Origin: Methylobacter sp. S3L5C
GTDB taxonomy: Bacteria; Pseudomonadota; Gammaproteobacteria; Methylococcales; Methylomonadaceae
Length of the DNA: 64,000 nucleotides
Assembly (NCBI RefSeq): GCF_022788635.1
Contig: NZ_CP076024.1
Coordinates: 3,635,503-3,699,502, forward strand
Direction of reading: 5' to 3'
Shown here: piece after piece, positions 44,008-53,142 of the stretch
Numbering within the stretch: position 1 is the stretch's first letter
How the letters are laid out: each line of letters begins with the position of its first letter
Position numbers and translations under genes: made by a program
The notes under the pieces: model-generated
Databases searched by the model: none
What the model was told of the DNA's origin: nothing
What the model saw: the letters and a program-made list of their open reading frames with translations, nothing else

Positions 44008-44206
44008 TACCCGTACCGATAAAAATAATTATGTCGCAAATCCTACAAAAATAGTTATGCTTATCGCTATACTCTTTTTAGCTGCTGCTAATCGACAGCA
44101 GTTATAGGTAGGGCGAATGACAACAATGCAAAATGCTATTATCAACAAAGGCATGATTTTTGCTTTCTATAATTTATAGTCACTCTCCAGCACTAATCAT
44201 AAATCT

Positions 44207-45835
44207 ATGAAAAAGAAGTCATTACAATATTTACGGATGCATACCAATATGGAACGTGTTATTGATGAGCTGGCACCTAATTTTCTGGATGAGGCCTATA
44301 GTAATTGCGACGATGACAAAGTCCCTTATGGCTTGTTTATTGAAGCAGTTGAACAAGCGCCCATTGCCATTTCTATTACTGATAAAAAATCCAACATACT
44401 TTACGTTAATGAAGAATTTTCCAGAGTCACCGGTTACCAATCGGCTGATATTCTCGGGGAAAACGAATCATTGCTATCAGATAAATCGACACCCAGAGCC
44501 CTGTATTACGATTTATGGCATACCATCAGATCCAAGAAAATATGGCATGGAACGTTATGTAACCGACATAAATCCGGTCATCGCTATCTCGCTGACTTAA
44601 CCATAGCCCCAATGCTAAACGAATGGGGGACAATTACTCACTACATAGGCATGCACCGGGATATTACCCAGTCTTATGAATCTGAAAAAAAAATCATTAA
44701 TCACAAATTATTGATTGAATCGGTGATTAATTCATCCCCTATAGCCATGGTGGTTATTGATGATCAGGATCGGGTAATTTTGGATAATCACATGTATAAA
44801 ACATTGGTCACCGATCTGGCTAAAGGTGAACCGGCAACTTGTTTTTTGCAATTGCTGCGTGATGAAATGGGCGACTTATGGCAACAAATACAAAGTAATG
44901 AGCAGGGCTTTAATAACCGTGAATTCAGGATAGAAGGCAAAGGGAGTCGCAAGGCTCACTGGTTTTCCTGTGCCGGCAACTGGTTTATGGAAAATTCGGT
45001 TAATGCCGATGCCTTTTTTGAGAACACGTCAAAACAGTATCTGATACTGACAATAACGGATATCACCCGGCAACGCCAACAGCTCGAAGATCTCCATCTG
45101 CAGACCTTAAAAACCCTTATGTCAGAGGATGAACGTGTGCGTAGCATCAGGGAAACATTGCTGGGTGCGATGCATCAAATTCAAATGCCTATGAACCAAA
45201 TCAAGGCCGCCGAGCAGATTTTAAAGCATAAAAAAGAGATTCAACATATAGGGCTGTTACAGAGTTTGCAACAGATTCAACAATCCGGTGAAGAAGCCAT
45301 TGCAACGATGCAAAAATGTATCCCCGAGATTTTGCAAAGTGCTGTTATTCCGGTTAATTTGAATAAAATTTTGCATGAAGTATTATTATTCAGTGACCAT
45401 CAAATTTTGAGTAAGGGTATCGATGTACATTGGCAACCACTGTCCGAACTGCCTAACATGCTGGGTTCTGAAAATCGCCTGCGCATATTGTTTAAGCAGT
45501 TGATAGATAATGCCATTGATGCCATAAGCGCATCTCGCAATGAAGAACAGCGTCTCAAGATTACTACGGATGCTGACGCTGATTTGATTTATGTCTACAT
45601 TGAAGATAGCGGGCCGGGCATCCCCTTTGAGAAACGCACCAAAGTATTTGAACCTTTTTATACTACCCGTCCCATGGGTGGTAATCAGGCCGGTATGGGA
45701 CTAGTTATGGCAAAGGAGATTGTCAACCAGCATCAGGGATTTATTGATATCGATGCAACTTATAATCAGGGCTGCCGGCTAAAAATAAGCTTCCCCCTGC
45801 ACAGACAGGAGTCCCATAGGGAACATAATGTCTGA
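44207..45835 (+). CDS. nifL: NifL, redox/nitrogen-sensing anti-activator
   Basis: A 542-residue flavoprotein-type sensor. PAS1 (residues about 45-165: APIAISITDKKSNILYVNEE, GHRYLADLTIAPM) binds FAD in relatives; PAS2 follows (about 165-300). A coiled linker leads to a histidine-kinase-like region: LLGAMHQIQMPMNQIKAAEQ in the H-box position, then a GHKL ATPase fold (LIDNAIDAI, EDSGPGIPF, GMGLVMAKEI). NifL binds and inhibits NifA in oxygen or fixed nitrogen. It overlaps nifA by 8 bases. Confidence 0.95.
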   Translation: MKKKSLQYLRMHTNMERVIDELAPNFLDEAYSNCDDDKVPYGLFIEAVEQAPIAISITDKKSNILYVNEEFSRVTGYQSADILGENESLLSDKSTPRALYYDLWHTIRSKKIWHGTLCNRHKSGHRYLADLTIAPMLNEWGTITHYIGMHRDITQSYESEKKIINHKLLIESVINSSPIAMVVIDDQDRVILDNHMYKTLVTDLAKGEPATCFLQLLRDEMGDLWQQIQSNEQGFNNREFRIEGKGSRKAHWFSCAGNWFMENSVNADAFFENTSKQYLILTITDITRQRQQLEDLHLQTLKTLMSEDERVRSIRETLLGAMHQIQMPMNQIKAAEQILKHKKEIQHIGLLQSLQQIQQSGEEAIATMQKCIPEILQSAVIPVNLNKILHEVLLFSDHQILSKGIDVHWQPLSELPNMLGSENRLRILFKQLIDNAIDAISASRNEEQRLKITTDADADLIYVYIEDSGPGIPFEKRTKVFEPFYTTRPMGGNQAGMGLVMAKEIVNQHQGFIDIDATYNQGCRLKISFPLHRQESHREHNV

Positions 45836-47372
45836 GCGTACACAACTAATCGAAGCCGAACTGGATACCTTGTACCTTATCAGTCAGGTACTAAACAGCA
45901 CCGATGATTTGCATGCAAAATTACAAGCCGTTCTGGAGATACTTCATAAAAGATCAGGCATGCGCTCAGGAATGATAACGCTAAAAGAAATAGAAAATAA
46001 CAGCATGATAGTCAGTGCCGTGCACTCTGACGGGGCCATTAAACTGAATCAACCGGTCAGATACAACCCTGGTGAAGGTTTAATGGGAGCCATACTGGAT
46101 GAGGGTTGTACTATTGTTGTTGAAAAAGTATCTGAAGAACCGCGTTTTTTAGGTCGCTTGGGATTATATGACCCTGAGTTACCTTTTATAGGCTCACCCA
46201 TTTATATCAAAGAAGGCGATACCATTGGTATATTGGCCGCCCAACCGGATAACTGTCTTTTCCTGGGTGAACGTGCCCGGTTTATGGAGATGGTAGCCAA
46301 CCTGATTGCGCAAAGCGTTAAAATGTTGCGCGTGATTGAGCGCCAACAGCTTAACCTGCAAAACGAACGCGATCATCTCAAGCTGGCGTTAATTAAAAAT
46401 TATCGTTTTGAAAACATTGTTGGCCACTCATCGCCCATGTTAAAAGTATTTGATTTAATCCGCCAGGTTGCAAAATGGAATACTACCGTATTGATTCGAG
46501 GCGAATCGGGCACCGGTAAAGAGGTCGTGGCTAATGCCATTCATTTTAATTCGGGTTGTGCCGGTGGCCCCTTTTTAAGACTGAACTGTGCTGCCCTGCC
46601 CGATACCTTATTAGAGTCTGAATTGTTTGGTCATGAAAAAGGGGCATTTACCGGTGCGACCAATCTGCGTAAAGGCCGTTTTGAATTAGCCGATAACGGT
46701 ACTCTGTTCCTTGATGAAATCGGTGATATTTCGGCCTCATTCCAGGCTAAATTGCTACGCGTATTGCAAGAAGGTGAATTTGAGCGAGTCGGTGGAACGC
46801 ATACGATTAAAGTCAATGTACGCATTATTGCCGCCACCAATCGTAATCTTGAAGAAGAAGTCACCAATGGCAATTTCAGGGAAGATTTGTATTACCGACT
46901 TAATGTCATGCCTATCCAAATGCCGGCCTTACGGGATAGACTGGAAGATATCCCTAAATTATCCGAATTTTTGCTCGGTAAAATTTCGCAACAACAAAAT
47001 GGACGCCCGTTGGAAATTAAGGAAAGCGCTATCAGGATATTAATGAAACACGACTGGCCCGGTAATGTCCGCGAACTGGCAAATTGCCTGGAACGCGCGG
47101 CTATCATGAGTTCTAACGGAATTATTGATCGCGATGTGATGGTCAATACGGGTCTTGAAGATGTAGTTGCACAAGCAGGCTTTAGCAGTAAACCGTTAAA
47201 GACCCTTACGGTCGATTTTAGCAATGAAAACATGGATGATCGTGAACGTGTGATTGCCGCGCTGGAACAAAGCGGTTGGGTGCAAGCCAAAGCCGCTCGT
47301 CTGCTCAATATGACGCCGAGGCAAATCGCTTACCGCATTTTGACTCTGGATATCACCATGAAGCAGATTTAG
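45828..47372 (+). CDS. nifA: NifA, sigma54-dependent nif activator
   Basis: A 514-residue activator with an N-terminal GAF domain (about 20-170), AAA+ domain (Walker A GESGTGKE, sigma54-contact loop SELFGHEKGAFTGA, Walker B GTLFLDEIGDI) and C-terminal Fis-type HTH (AKAARLLNMTPRQIAYRI). The linker between AAA+ and HTH has no cysteine pair, as in NifL-controlled NifA proteins rather than oxygen-sensing ones. Confidence 0.97.
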   Translation: MSERTQLIEAELDTLYLISQVLNSTDDLHAKLQAVLEILHKRSGMRSGMITLKEIENNSMIVSAVHSDGAIKLNQPVRYNPGEGLMGAILDEGCTIVVEKVSEEPRFLGRLGLYDPELPFIGSPIYIKEGDTIGILAAQPDNCLFLGERARFMEMVANLIAQSVKMLRVIERQQLNLQNERDHLKLALIKNYRFENIVGHSSPMLKVFDLIRQVAKWNTTVLIRGESGTGKEVVANAIHFNSGCAGGPFLRLNCAALPDTLLESELFGHEKGAFTGATNLRKGRFELADNGTLFLDEIGDISASFQAKLLRVLQEGEFERVGGTHTIKVNVRIIAATNRNLEEEVTNGNFREDLYYRLNVMPIQMPALRDRLEDIPKLSEFLLGKISQQQNGRPLEIKESAIRILMKHDWPGNVRELANCLERAAIMSSNGIIDRDVMVNTGLEDVVAQAGFSSKPLKTLTVDFSNENMDDRERVIAALEQSGWVQAKAARLLNMTPRQIAYRILTLDITMKQI

Positions 47373-47388
47373 GCAGATTAAGTTTTCT

Positions 47389-47426
47389 CACCACGAACGA
47401 CTGCATTCATGCAGTCGTTCGTGGTG
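47389..47426. terminator. Strong hairpin after nifA
   Basis: A perfect 16-bp stem (CACCACGAACGACTGC) with a six-base loop. It lacks a downstream U-run, so it may be a Rho-type, processing or repeat-derived hairpin. Confidence 0.5.
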
Positions 47427-47472
47427 AATAAAAAATATTTAAAGGCTTTTCATCAACCCGTTTGGAGCAATA

Positions 47473-47733
47473 ATGACCATTTTATATGTGCAACACGATT
47501 ATGCCGTTTTCGGCTTCGGTGAAACCCGGCAAGATGCCATCGTTATGGCAGCGCAATGGCTGAAAAATGAAACCGGCAAAGAAGGCTGTTCTGTTGATTA
47601 TGCTGAAAGTTTACTGGTAACTTCACCAAAACCCGGACAAATGACGCTCTACGAAACCGATGAAATAATACCACCCGATGCCGAAAACTGGGGCGGGGAA
47701 GAACTTTTAGACTGGTATTACGATGTCGCTTGA
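47473..47733 (+). CDS. Small unknown protein after nifLA (86 residues)
   Basis: Starts MTILYVQHDYAVFGFGETRQ with a GGAG site. Acidic, with AQWLKNETGKEGCSVDYAES and a C-terminal NWGGEELLDWYYDVA. Not recognised; it may be transcribed with nifLA if the hairpin at 47,389 lets polymerase through. Confidence 0.6.
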   Translation: MTILYVQHDYAVFGFGETRQDAIVMAAQWLKNETGKEGCSVDYAESLLVTSPKPGQMTLYETDEIIPPDAENWGGEELLDWYYDVA

Positions 47734-47969
47734 GGTTGTTGCTGTATTCACCGCCACTTAAATGTGATGTGGCCGCAAAACAACCAGGTTATAAAATGAA
47801 AAAATTCTTGTATAAACAGCTTTGTTAGGCAGAAGAGAACTCCCCATAAAAGTGGCCACAGAGTCGCAGATTATAAATAAATTAATCGGTCAATCTGTGG
47901 CAGTTTGTTTTTCGCACGTCATTTTAAGAACACACTATTCAGCCCATAAATATAAATCGTGGACACGTA

Positions 47970-48071
47970 TTACTTTTGTATAACATCTCGATCAAACCAC
48001 CCTTTAGTTTCTTGACCAAAAATCATTACTTTTATATCGGCATGAGCAACTTTCTGTTCATTAATACCCAT
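47970..48071 (-). pseudogene. Remnant resembling the N-terminus of a uracil-DNA-glycosylase-like protein
   Basis: A 33-codon frame reads MGINEQKVAHADIKVMIFGQ then ETKGWFDRD. The VMIFGQET-x-GW block resembles the start of a glycosylase-like family, but the frame ends at once. No larger coding remainder is evident. Confidence 0.3.
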
Positions 48072-48214
48072 CTACTTTCCTTATTAATCGTGAGCTATAA
48101 ACTTTCAGAAATTAAATTTTCAATTCACGTCACTGTAAGTTCACACAGATAACATCCCTTCAATGGATATTATCTGTCGACATTGAATTATTTATCTGAA
48201 AATATATAATTTAA

Positions 48215-48254
48215 AAATATGTAAATATGTAAATATGTAAATATGTAAATATGA
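48215..48254. repeat. Octamer tandem repeat (AAATATGT)x5
   Basis: Four exact copies and a fifth with one change, 62 bases downstream of the SagB-like gene stop (minus strand). Confidence 0.8.
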
Positions 48255-48316
48255 CCGAGACTATATCAAACACCAAAGAATGACAAACAAATAACGCCTC
48301 ATCTTAATTTGGTAGC

Positions 48317-49912
48317 CTATTCTGCCATGCAGCTTAAATGCCCATAAGCAGGTAACGTTTCAATCCGCTTATCTTCGAGCGGCTTACCCACTGTAAAGTG
48401 ATAAAGACTTTGAAATTGTTCATCCTTGAAGCCTAAAAGTTCATGTACGTTGTCATCAAAGTAACAACCGATTCCGGTACCGCGAATGCCTGCGGCTTCT
48501 GCTTCCAGATAAAACACTTGTCCTATCAACCCGCATTCCCAGAACAGACGGCGATAAAGCCAAGGCTTGGTTTCGATGGTTTCGTTAAATTCTGCGACCA
48601 TTCCCAAGCTAAAAGCGCTGTCACTGGCGATAGGTTGATGACAGGAAAGGTTTTTGGCGGTTAGCCTGAAATCCCCGTAATACAAATGATAAAGCGGAAT
48701 TGCTTCAGTTACTTTTTGCCAGTCAAAATCAACCAGGGTTGCAGCTTGTAATTTTTCCAGAGCATCACGATCTCTTGGCAGTGCATATAAACCGGGTTCC
48801 AAACCGTCAACTCGATGCACAAAAATAAATAAATGTATTTTAGATGGCCAACGCCAGTGATCAAAAGCGGCAGATGCCGGTAACACGGCAGCTAGCATCC
48901 GGTAAAAGTCGGTTTGTGGCAAGGGCGACATTTTGCCATCAAACTGTTGGGCACTGCGGCGTTGACGGATAATGGCTGTGGCTTTTTGGTTACCAAATGA
49001 TTTTATGGTGTGCTTGCGGATGCCTTGCCATTCAGGTTCGACCGTCGGTGGCTTGCTGGTGGCAATGGCGACTTCATCAATGATCGGCCATTTATATAAG
49101 TGATAAGCGCGAAGGCTATCGGCTTTACCAAACCAGTCTCCTGATTGTGCGCTTTCCAACAACGCTTCGATGTCTAACGGCATGCTATCTGTATGCGTAT
49201 TAATCCGGCAAATAAGGTCGGGGGTTTCCTGTTCCAGTGCTATAAAATCGTCGTTTCGATTAAGTCCCAAAAGATTGGCGATGTCATCGTCCGACCATTC
49301 AGCTTGCAATTCAACCGACCAGCCCAGCGTCGCTGCCGCGTAACGCAAAGCTCCCAAGGCATGGCCAATATCATGCTGGCAATAGCGAAAAGCTCTTTCC
49401 CCATATTTCCAGGCTTCCCGCCAATGGATTGACGACAAGCCGATCAATAGACCGGCATCAGGTAAATCACCTGCAAGCCGGCAACGCTGCTCAAGGCTGT
49501 GATCGTGACTGACGTAGTGATAAACCCCTGAGTTAATAAAAGCATTGCCGGTACTGATCAGATAAGCTTCAGTCGGGTGCAGGTTTCCGCTGGAAGGATT
49601 ACAGCGCAAAGCCCAACGACTGGGCCCGAATTGTTTCCAGGCTGACAGGCCAAAAGCCAGTTCCAGCAATAAACCGACATTAGCCAAATTTACCGGCTTT
49701 GATGGTATTGTTTCCGGATTATCCAGATCGGCAAACAACGCTTCAAGTTCTGTCCCCGATTTTGGCAGCGTTACAATCTCACAACCAGAAAAATGCCGGA
49801 ATTGATCGGGTTGATCGTCCCAGTCAATTGATTCCGGGCCTTTTGCATAGCGCTCCAGGCTATGCTTGGTGCGATTGTGGTAATTTAAAATTGTTTCAGT
49901 TTTCTTGATCAT
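48317..49912 (-). CDS. SagB/ThcOx-type nitroreductase-fold oxidoreductase
   Basis: A 531-residue protein made of two tandem nitroreductase-like domains. The first has RWALRCNPSSGNLHPTEAYL and GVYHYVSHDHSLEQRC, and the second IRQRRSAQQFDGKMSPL, GLYALPRDRDALEKLQ and GIGCYFDDNVHELLGFKDEQ. In SagB/ThcOx families these bind FMN and may oxidise azolines in peptides, but no YcaO gene or precursor peptide is near, so the substrate is unknown. Position beside nif genes may be coincidental. Confidence 0.82.
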   Translation of the reverse strand: MIKKTETILNYHNRTKHSLERYAKGPESIDWDDQPDQFRHFSGCEIVTLPKSGTELEALFADLDNPETIPSKPVNLANVGLLLELAFGLSAWKQFGPSRWALRCNPSSGNLHPTEAYLISTGNAFINSGVYHYVSHDHSLEQRCRLAGDLPDAGLLIGLSSIHWREAWKYGERAFRYCQHDIGHALGALRYAAATLGWSVELQAEWSDDDIANLLGLNRNDDFIALEQETPDLICRINTHTDSMPLDIEALLESAQSGDWFGKADSLRAYHLYKWPIIDEVAIATSKPPTVEPEWQGIRKHTIKSFGNQKATAIIRQRRSAQQFDGKMSPLPQTDFYRMLAAVLPASAAFDHWRWPSKIHLFIFVHRVDGLEPGLYALPRDRDALEKLQAATLVDFDWQKVTEAIPLYHLYYGDFRLTAKNLSCHQPIASDSAFSLGMVAEFNETIETKPWLYRRLFWECGLIGQVFYLEAEAAGIRGTGIGCYFDDNVHELLGFKDEQFQSLYHFTVGKPLEDKRIETLPAYGHLSCMAE

Positions 49913-49970
49913 AATGCGTTAAGTTTAAGTAGGATCAACTATTATCTATGATTTTATTCTTAACGATACC

Positions 49971-50014
49971 GGTCGGGTTTGCAACCCCAACCGAAACGTT
50001 TAAAGTCTTCAATA
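49971..50014 (+). repeat. Dispersed repeat copy (GGTCGGGTTTGCAACCCC type)
   Basis: This segment, including AACGTTTAAAGTCTTCAATA, resembles 59,494-59,539, which has the same layout. It is an intergenic repeat family of unknown function. Confidence 0.6.
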
Positions 50015-50040
50015 GATTTCAAAACATGAAAATTGGATGG

Positions 50041-50304
50041 TTAATTAATCAGCTTGGGCTCCATCGTCAAATCTTCAACCCAGCAGCCAACCGGACTCCC
50101 CAGATTCATGTCTTTATCTTCAAAGCGTACCAGAAAAACGCTACGCGCCTGTTCTTCTTCTACATAACCAATCAGGGTAATTACGCCACGAGTTCCGGCT
50201 TCAGCCAATATTTCACCTTCGAGACCATCAGGAATTGAGCCATCATCAATAATGGTATTAGCGGCATAAATGACATCACCAATATCTAAATCTTCTACGT
50301 TCAT
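50041..50304 (-). CDS. NifZ-like short protein
   Basis: An 87-residue protein (start MNVEDLDIGDVIYAANTIID; ATG with AGGGGA upstream). DIGD, NTIIDDG, EILAEAGTRGVITLIGYVEE and VFLVRF parallel the NifZ domain (the window's true NifZ has VTRNIRNDGTYPG, LVRRGSAGNILNVGTFLQDQ, VHFL). It is shorter and only distantly similar. Divergent from iscA; a NifA-type motif lies at 50,321 between them. Confidence 0.75.
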   Translation of the reverse strand: MNVEDLDIGDVIYAANTIIDDGSIPDGLEGEILAEAGTRGVITLIGYVEEEQARSVFLVRFEDKDMNLGSPVGCWVEDLTMEPKLIN

Positions 50305-50320
50305 TTTATATCCCCTATTT

Positions 50321-50336
50321 TGTAGCAAAGCTGACA
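50321..50336. promoter_or_regulatory. Candidate NifA upstream activator sequence (iscA-nifUS)
   Basis: TGTAGCAAAGCTGACA fits TGT-N10-ACA, 109 bases upstream of the iscA -24 element; it could also act on the divergent NifZ-like gene. Confidence 0.55.
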
Positions 50337-50444
50337 TTGTCAGTTGATTGTGTGATTGAAACCTGTTTGACAAGACGTTGTTTATGATATTGATCAATTA
50401 TTAAAACAATATTAAAACAACAAGTTAACTAATAATCAACGAAA

Positions 50445-50460
50445 TGGCATACAGGTTGCT
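50445..50460 (+). promoter_or_regulatory. Sigma54 promoter of iscA-nifUSV
   Basis: TGGCATACAGGTTGCT matches the -24/-12 consensus exactly in spacing, about 47 bases before the iscA ATG. Confidence 0.85.
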
Positions 50461-50506
50461 ATAAGTATTAACAAGAACGATGCCACACATTCAGGAGAGC
50501 TTAAAA

Positions 50507-50860
50507 ATGATTACATTAACAGACAAAGCCGTTACCGCTGTTGGCCGCTTTATTGCCGGTTCGGAAACACCTTTGGCAGGTTTACGAATAGAAGTCACTG
50601 ATGGCGGTTGTTCAGGTTATCAATACGGCTTGAAGCTTGAAGGCAGTCATTCACCGGAAGATACTGTTATTGATTGTGGTGACGTGAAAGTGTTTATTGA
50701 TCCGGTCAGTCTGCCGATGCTCGACGGTATGTCTATTGATTTTCTGGACAGTATTGAAGGTTCGGGATTTAAGTTTACCAATCCTAATGCGGCTAAAAGT
50801 TGCGCTTGTGGGACGTCTTTTAATACCAGTACCGAAGCGACAGGAAAACCCTGTTCTTAA
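50507..50860 (+). CDS. iscA: Nif-type A-type Fe-S carrier (IscA-nif)
   Basis: A 117-residue A-type carrier with the three conserved cysteines (GGCSGYQYG, CACGTSF). I chose ATG 50,507 because AGGAGAG lies upstream; ATG 50,480 nine codons earlier is possible but lies only about 8 bases after the expected transcription start. It precedes nifU as in Azotobacter and would help deliver Fe-S clusters to nitrogenase. Confidence 0.92.
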   Translation: MITLTDKAVTAVGRFIAGSETPLAGLRIEVTDGGCSGYQYGLKLEGSHSPEDTVIDCGDVKVFIDPVSLPMLDGMSIDFLDSIEGSGFKFTNPNAAKSCACGTSFNTSTEATGKPCS

Positions 50861-50864
50861 AGCA

Positions 50865-50942
50865 GGGTGGGCAACGTTTTTTTGCCCACCTTTTATTGCA
50901 CATATTGCCTTGTGCGGTGGACAGAAAAGCGTTGCCCACCTT
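50865..50942. repeat. Inverted repeat between iscA and nifU
   Basis: GGGTGGGCAACG (50,865) pairs with CGTTGCCCACC (50,930-50,940); an internal GCCCACC at 50,884 gives an alternative short hairpin. It may modulate read-through. Confidence 0.75.
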
Positions 50943-50975
50943 ACACCTACACCCAGTTAATCCGAGGATAAAGCC

Positions 50976-51881
50976 ATGTGGGACTATTCAGATAAAGTAA
51001 AAGAACATTTTTTTAACCCGAAAAATGCAGGTGCGGTCGTTGATGCCAATGCCACCGGCGAAGTCGGTTCAATTAGTTGTGGCGATGCGTTAAGGCTGAC
51101 CTTGAAGGTTGATGATGATAGCGAAATCATTCTGGAAGCCGGTTTTCAAACCTTTGGTTGTGGTTCAGCGATAGCCTCGTCATCGGTACTGACTGAAATC
51201 ATTAAAGGCATGACACTGGATGAAGCCGCCAAGGTAACCAACCAGGATATTGCCGATCAACTCGAAGGCTTGCCACCCGAAAAAATGCACTGTTCGGTGA
51301 TGGGACGGGAAGCACTACAAGCGGCGATAGCGAATTATCGAGGTGAAGTATGGCAAGATGATCATGAAGAAGGTGCCCTGATCTGTAAATGTTTCGCGAT
51401 TGATGCGGTGATGATTGAAGAAATGGTCTGGGCCAATAAATTGCGTACCGTTGAAGATGTGACCAATTTTACCAAAGCAGGCGGTGGCTGTGCCTCTTGT
51501 CATGAAGACATTGAAGCCATTCTGGAAAAAGTGCTGGCCGAAAAAGGCGAAAAATTCGACCCGACTGCCACACCGATAGAAGCCATTACAAAAATTGCCG
51601 CCGTTAAAGCACCGCTAACCAATTTACAACGCATTAAAAAAATTGAGCAGGTTTTAGAATCGTTAAGACCGGCATTAATGGCAGACGGTGGAGATGTAGA
51701 GTTGGTTGAGGTTATTGGTAATACCGCTTATGTCAACATGACCGGTGCCTGTAACGGTTGCCAAATGGCAGCAATGACCATTGCCGGGATACAACAACGC
51801 TTGATGGAAGTCATGGGCGAGTTTATTAAAGTCGTACCGGCTTCGGAAATGAAAAAATTAGTCAATATTGAGGTGGCATGA
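50976..51881 (+). CDS. nifU: NifU, Fe-S scaffold
   Basis: A 301-residue three-domain scaffold: IscU-like N-terminus (residues 1-125; cysteines in ISCGD, FGCGSA, MHCSVMG), a central [2Fe-2S] domain (CKCFAID, GGCASCH) and a C-terminal Nfu domain (GACNGCQMA). It builds clusters with NifS and passes them to NifH and NifB. ATG overlap with nifS. Confidence 0.97.
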   Translation: MWDYSDKVKEHFFNPKNAGAVVDANATGEVGSISCGDALRLTLKVDDDSEIILEAGFQTFGCGSAIASSSVLTEIIKGMTLDEAAKVTNQDIADQLEGLPPEKMHCSVMGREALQAAIANYRGEVWQDDHEEGALICKCFAIDAVMIEEMVWANKLRTVEDVTNFTKAGGGCASCHEDIEAILEKVLAEKGEKFDPTATPIEAITKIAAVKAPLTNLQRIKKIEQVLESLRPALMADGGDVELVEVIGNTAYVNMTGACNGCQMAAMTIAGIQQRLMEVMGEFIKVVPASEMKKLVNIEVA

Positions 51882-53089
51882 TGAAAGATATTTACCTGGA
51901 TAACAATGCTACCACCAAGGTTGATCCCGCCGTTGTCGATATGATGATTCCTTATTTTTTGGAGCAATACGGCAATCCGTCTTCCATCCATAAATTTGCT
52001 GACGGTGTGGCGAAAGGCCTTAAGCACGCCCGCCAACAAGTTCAGGCACTGATCGGTTGCGAGCATGACTCTGAAATAATTTTTACTTCTTGCGGTACTG
52101 AATCCAACTCCACAGCCATTTTGTCTGCGATTAAAGCCCAGCCCAACAAGAAAGAAATCATTACCACGATGGTGGAACATCCGGCCATTTTAAGCGTCTG
52201 TGACATGCTTGAAAAAGAGGGTTATACCATTCACAGAATGCCGGTTGATAAAGCCGGCCGCCTGAACTTAAATGCTTACAAGAATTTATTATCCGACAAC
52301 GTCGCCATTGTCTCGGTGATGTGGGCCAATAATGAAACCGGTACTATTTTCCCGGTCGAAGAAATGGCGGATATGGCTAATGCAGAGGGAGTCATGTTTC
52401 ATACCGATGCAGTGCAGGCAGTGGGCAAAATTCCCATGAATCTGCAATATACCAAAATTGATATGTTGTCATTATCGGGACACAAGTTACATGCTCCCAA
52501 AGGCATCGGTGTTTTGTACCTGCGTCGTGGTACGCGTTATCGTGCCTTGTTACGCGGCGGCCATCAAGAACGTGGCAGACGGGCAGGAACTGAAAACAGC
52601 GCATCAATTGTTGGTTTGGGAAAAGCCTGTGAGTTGGCGCTAGAGTTTATCAAGTATGAAAACACCCAAGTAAAAGCCATGCGTGACCGTCTGGAACGTG
52701 GCCTTACTGACCTGATTCCACATTGTTTTATCACTGGTGACATTTATAATCGTTTGCCTAATACCACGGATATCGCTTTTGAATATATCGAAGGTGAATC
52801 CATTTTGATGTTACTGAACAAGGCAGGGATCGCTGCATCCAGTGGCTCAGCCTGTACTTCGGGATCGTTGGAACCTTCACATGTGATGCGGGCGATGGAT
52901 ATCCCCTACACCGCCGCACACGGCACCATTCGCTTTTCCTTTTCGCGCTACAACGACATGTCCGAAGTCGATGAAGTGTTGCGAGTGATGCCGGGGATTG
53001 TCGCCACGTTGCGTAAATTGTCGCCGTATTGGGATGGTAACGGCCCGGTAGCTGATCCTGAAAAAGCCTTTGCACCGGTTTATGCTTAA
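51878..53089 (+). CDS. nifS: NifS, cysteine desulfurase
   Basis: A 403-residue class-I PLP enzyme. The PLP lysine is in [14 protein letters not shown] and the catalytic cysteine in [17 protein letters not shown]. It supplies sulfur to NifU. Its start overlaps the nifU stop. Confidence 0.97.
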   Translation: MMKDIYLDNNATTKVDPAVVDMMIPYFLEQYGNPSSIHKFADGVAKGLKHARQQVQALIGCEHDSEIIFTSCGTESNSTAILSAIKAQPNKKEIITTMVEHPAILSVCDMLEKEGYTIHRMPVDKAGRLNLNAYKNLLSDNVAIVSVMWANNETGTIFPVEEMADMANAEGVMFHTDAVQAVGKIPMNLQYTKIDMLSLSGHKLHAPKGIGVLYLRRGTRYRALLRGGHQERGRRAGTENSASIVGLGKACELALEFIKYENTQVKAMRDRLERGLTDLIPHCFITGDIYNRLPNTTDIAFEYIEGESILMLLNKAGIAASSGSACTSGSLEPSHVMRAMDIPYTAAHGTIRFSFSRYNDMSEVDEVLRVMPGIVATLRKLSPYWDGNGPVADPEKAFAPVYA

Positions 53090-53142
53090 GACACAACAAC
53101 TCGGCAGCAAAATCAAACGCCACAAATTCACAGATTAAACTG

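Larger units (their letters stand above)
47734..48316. other. AT-rich intergenic region with decayed sequence
   Basis: This 583-base gap contains a short gene remnant (47,970-48,071) and an octamer tandem repeat (48,215-48,254). I see no convincing promoter or RNA gene in it. Confidence 0.6.

Noticed and set aside
48215-48254. Iterons of a replication origin
   Set aside because: The octamers are simple AT repeats with no rep gene or DnaA boxes nearby.
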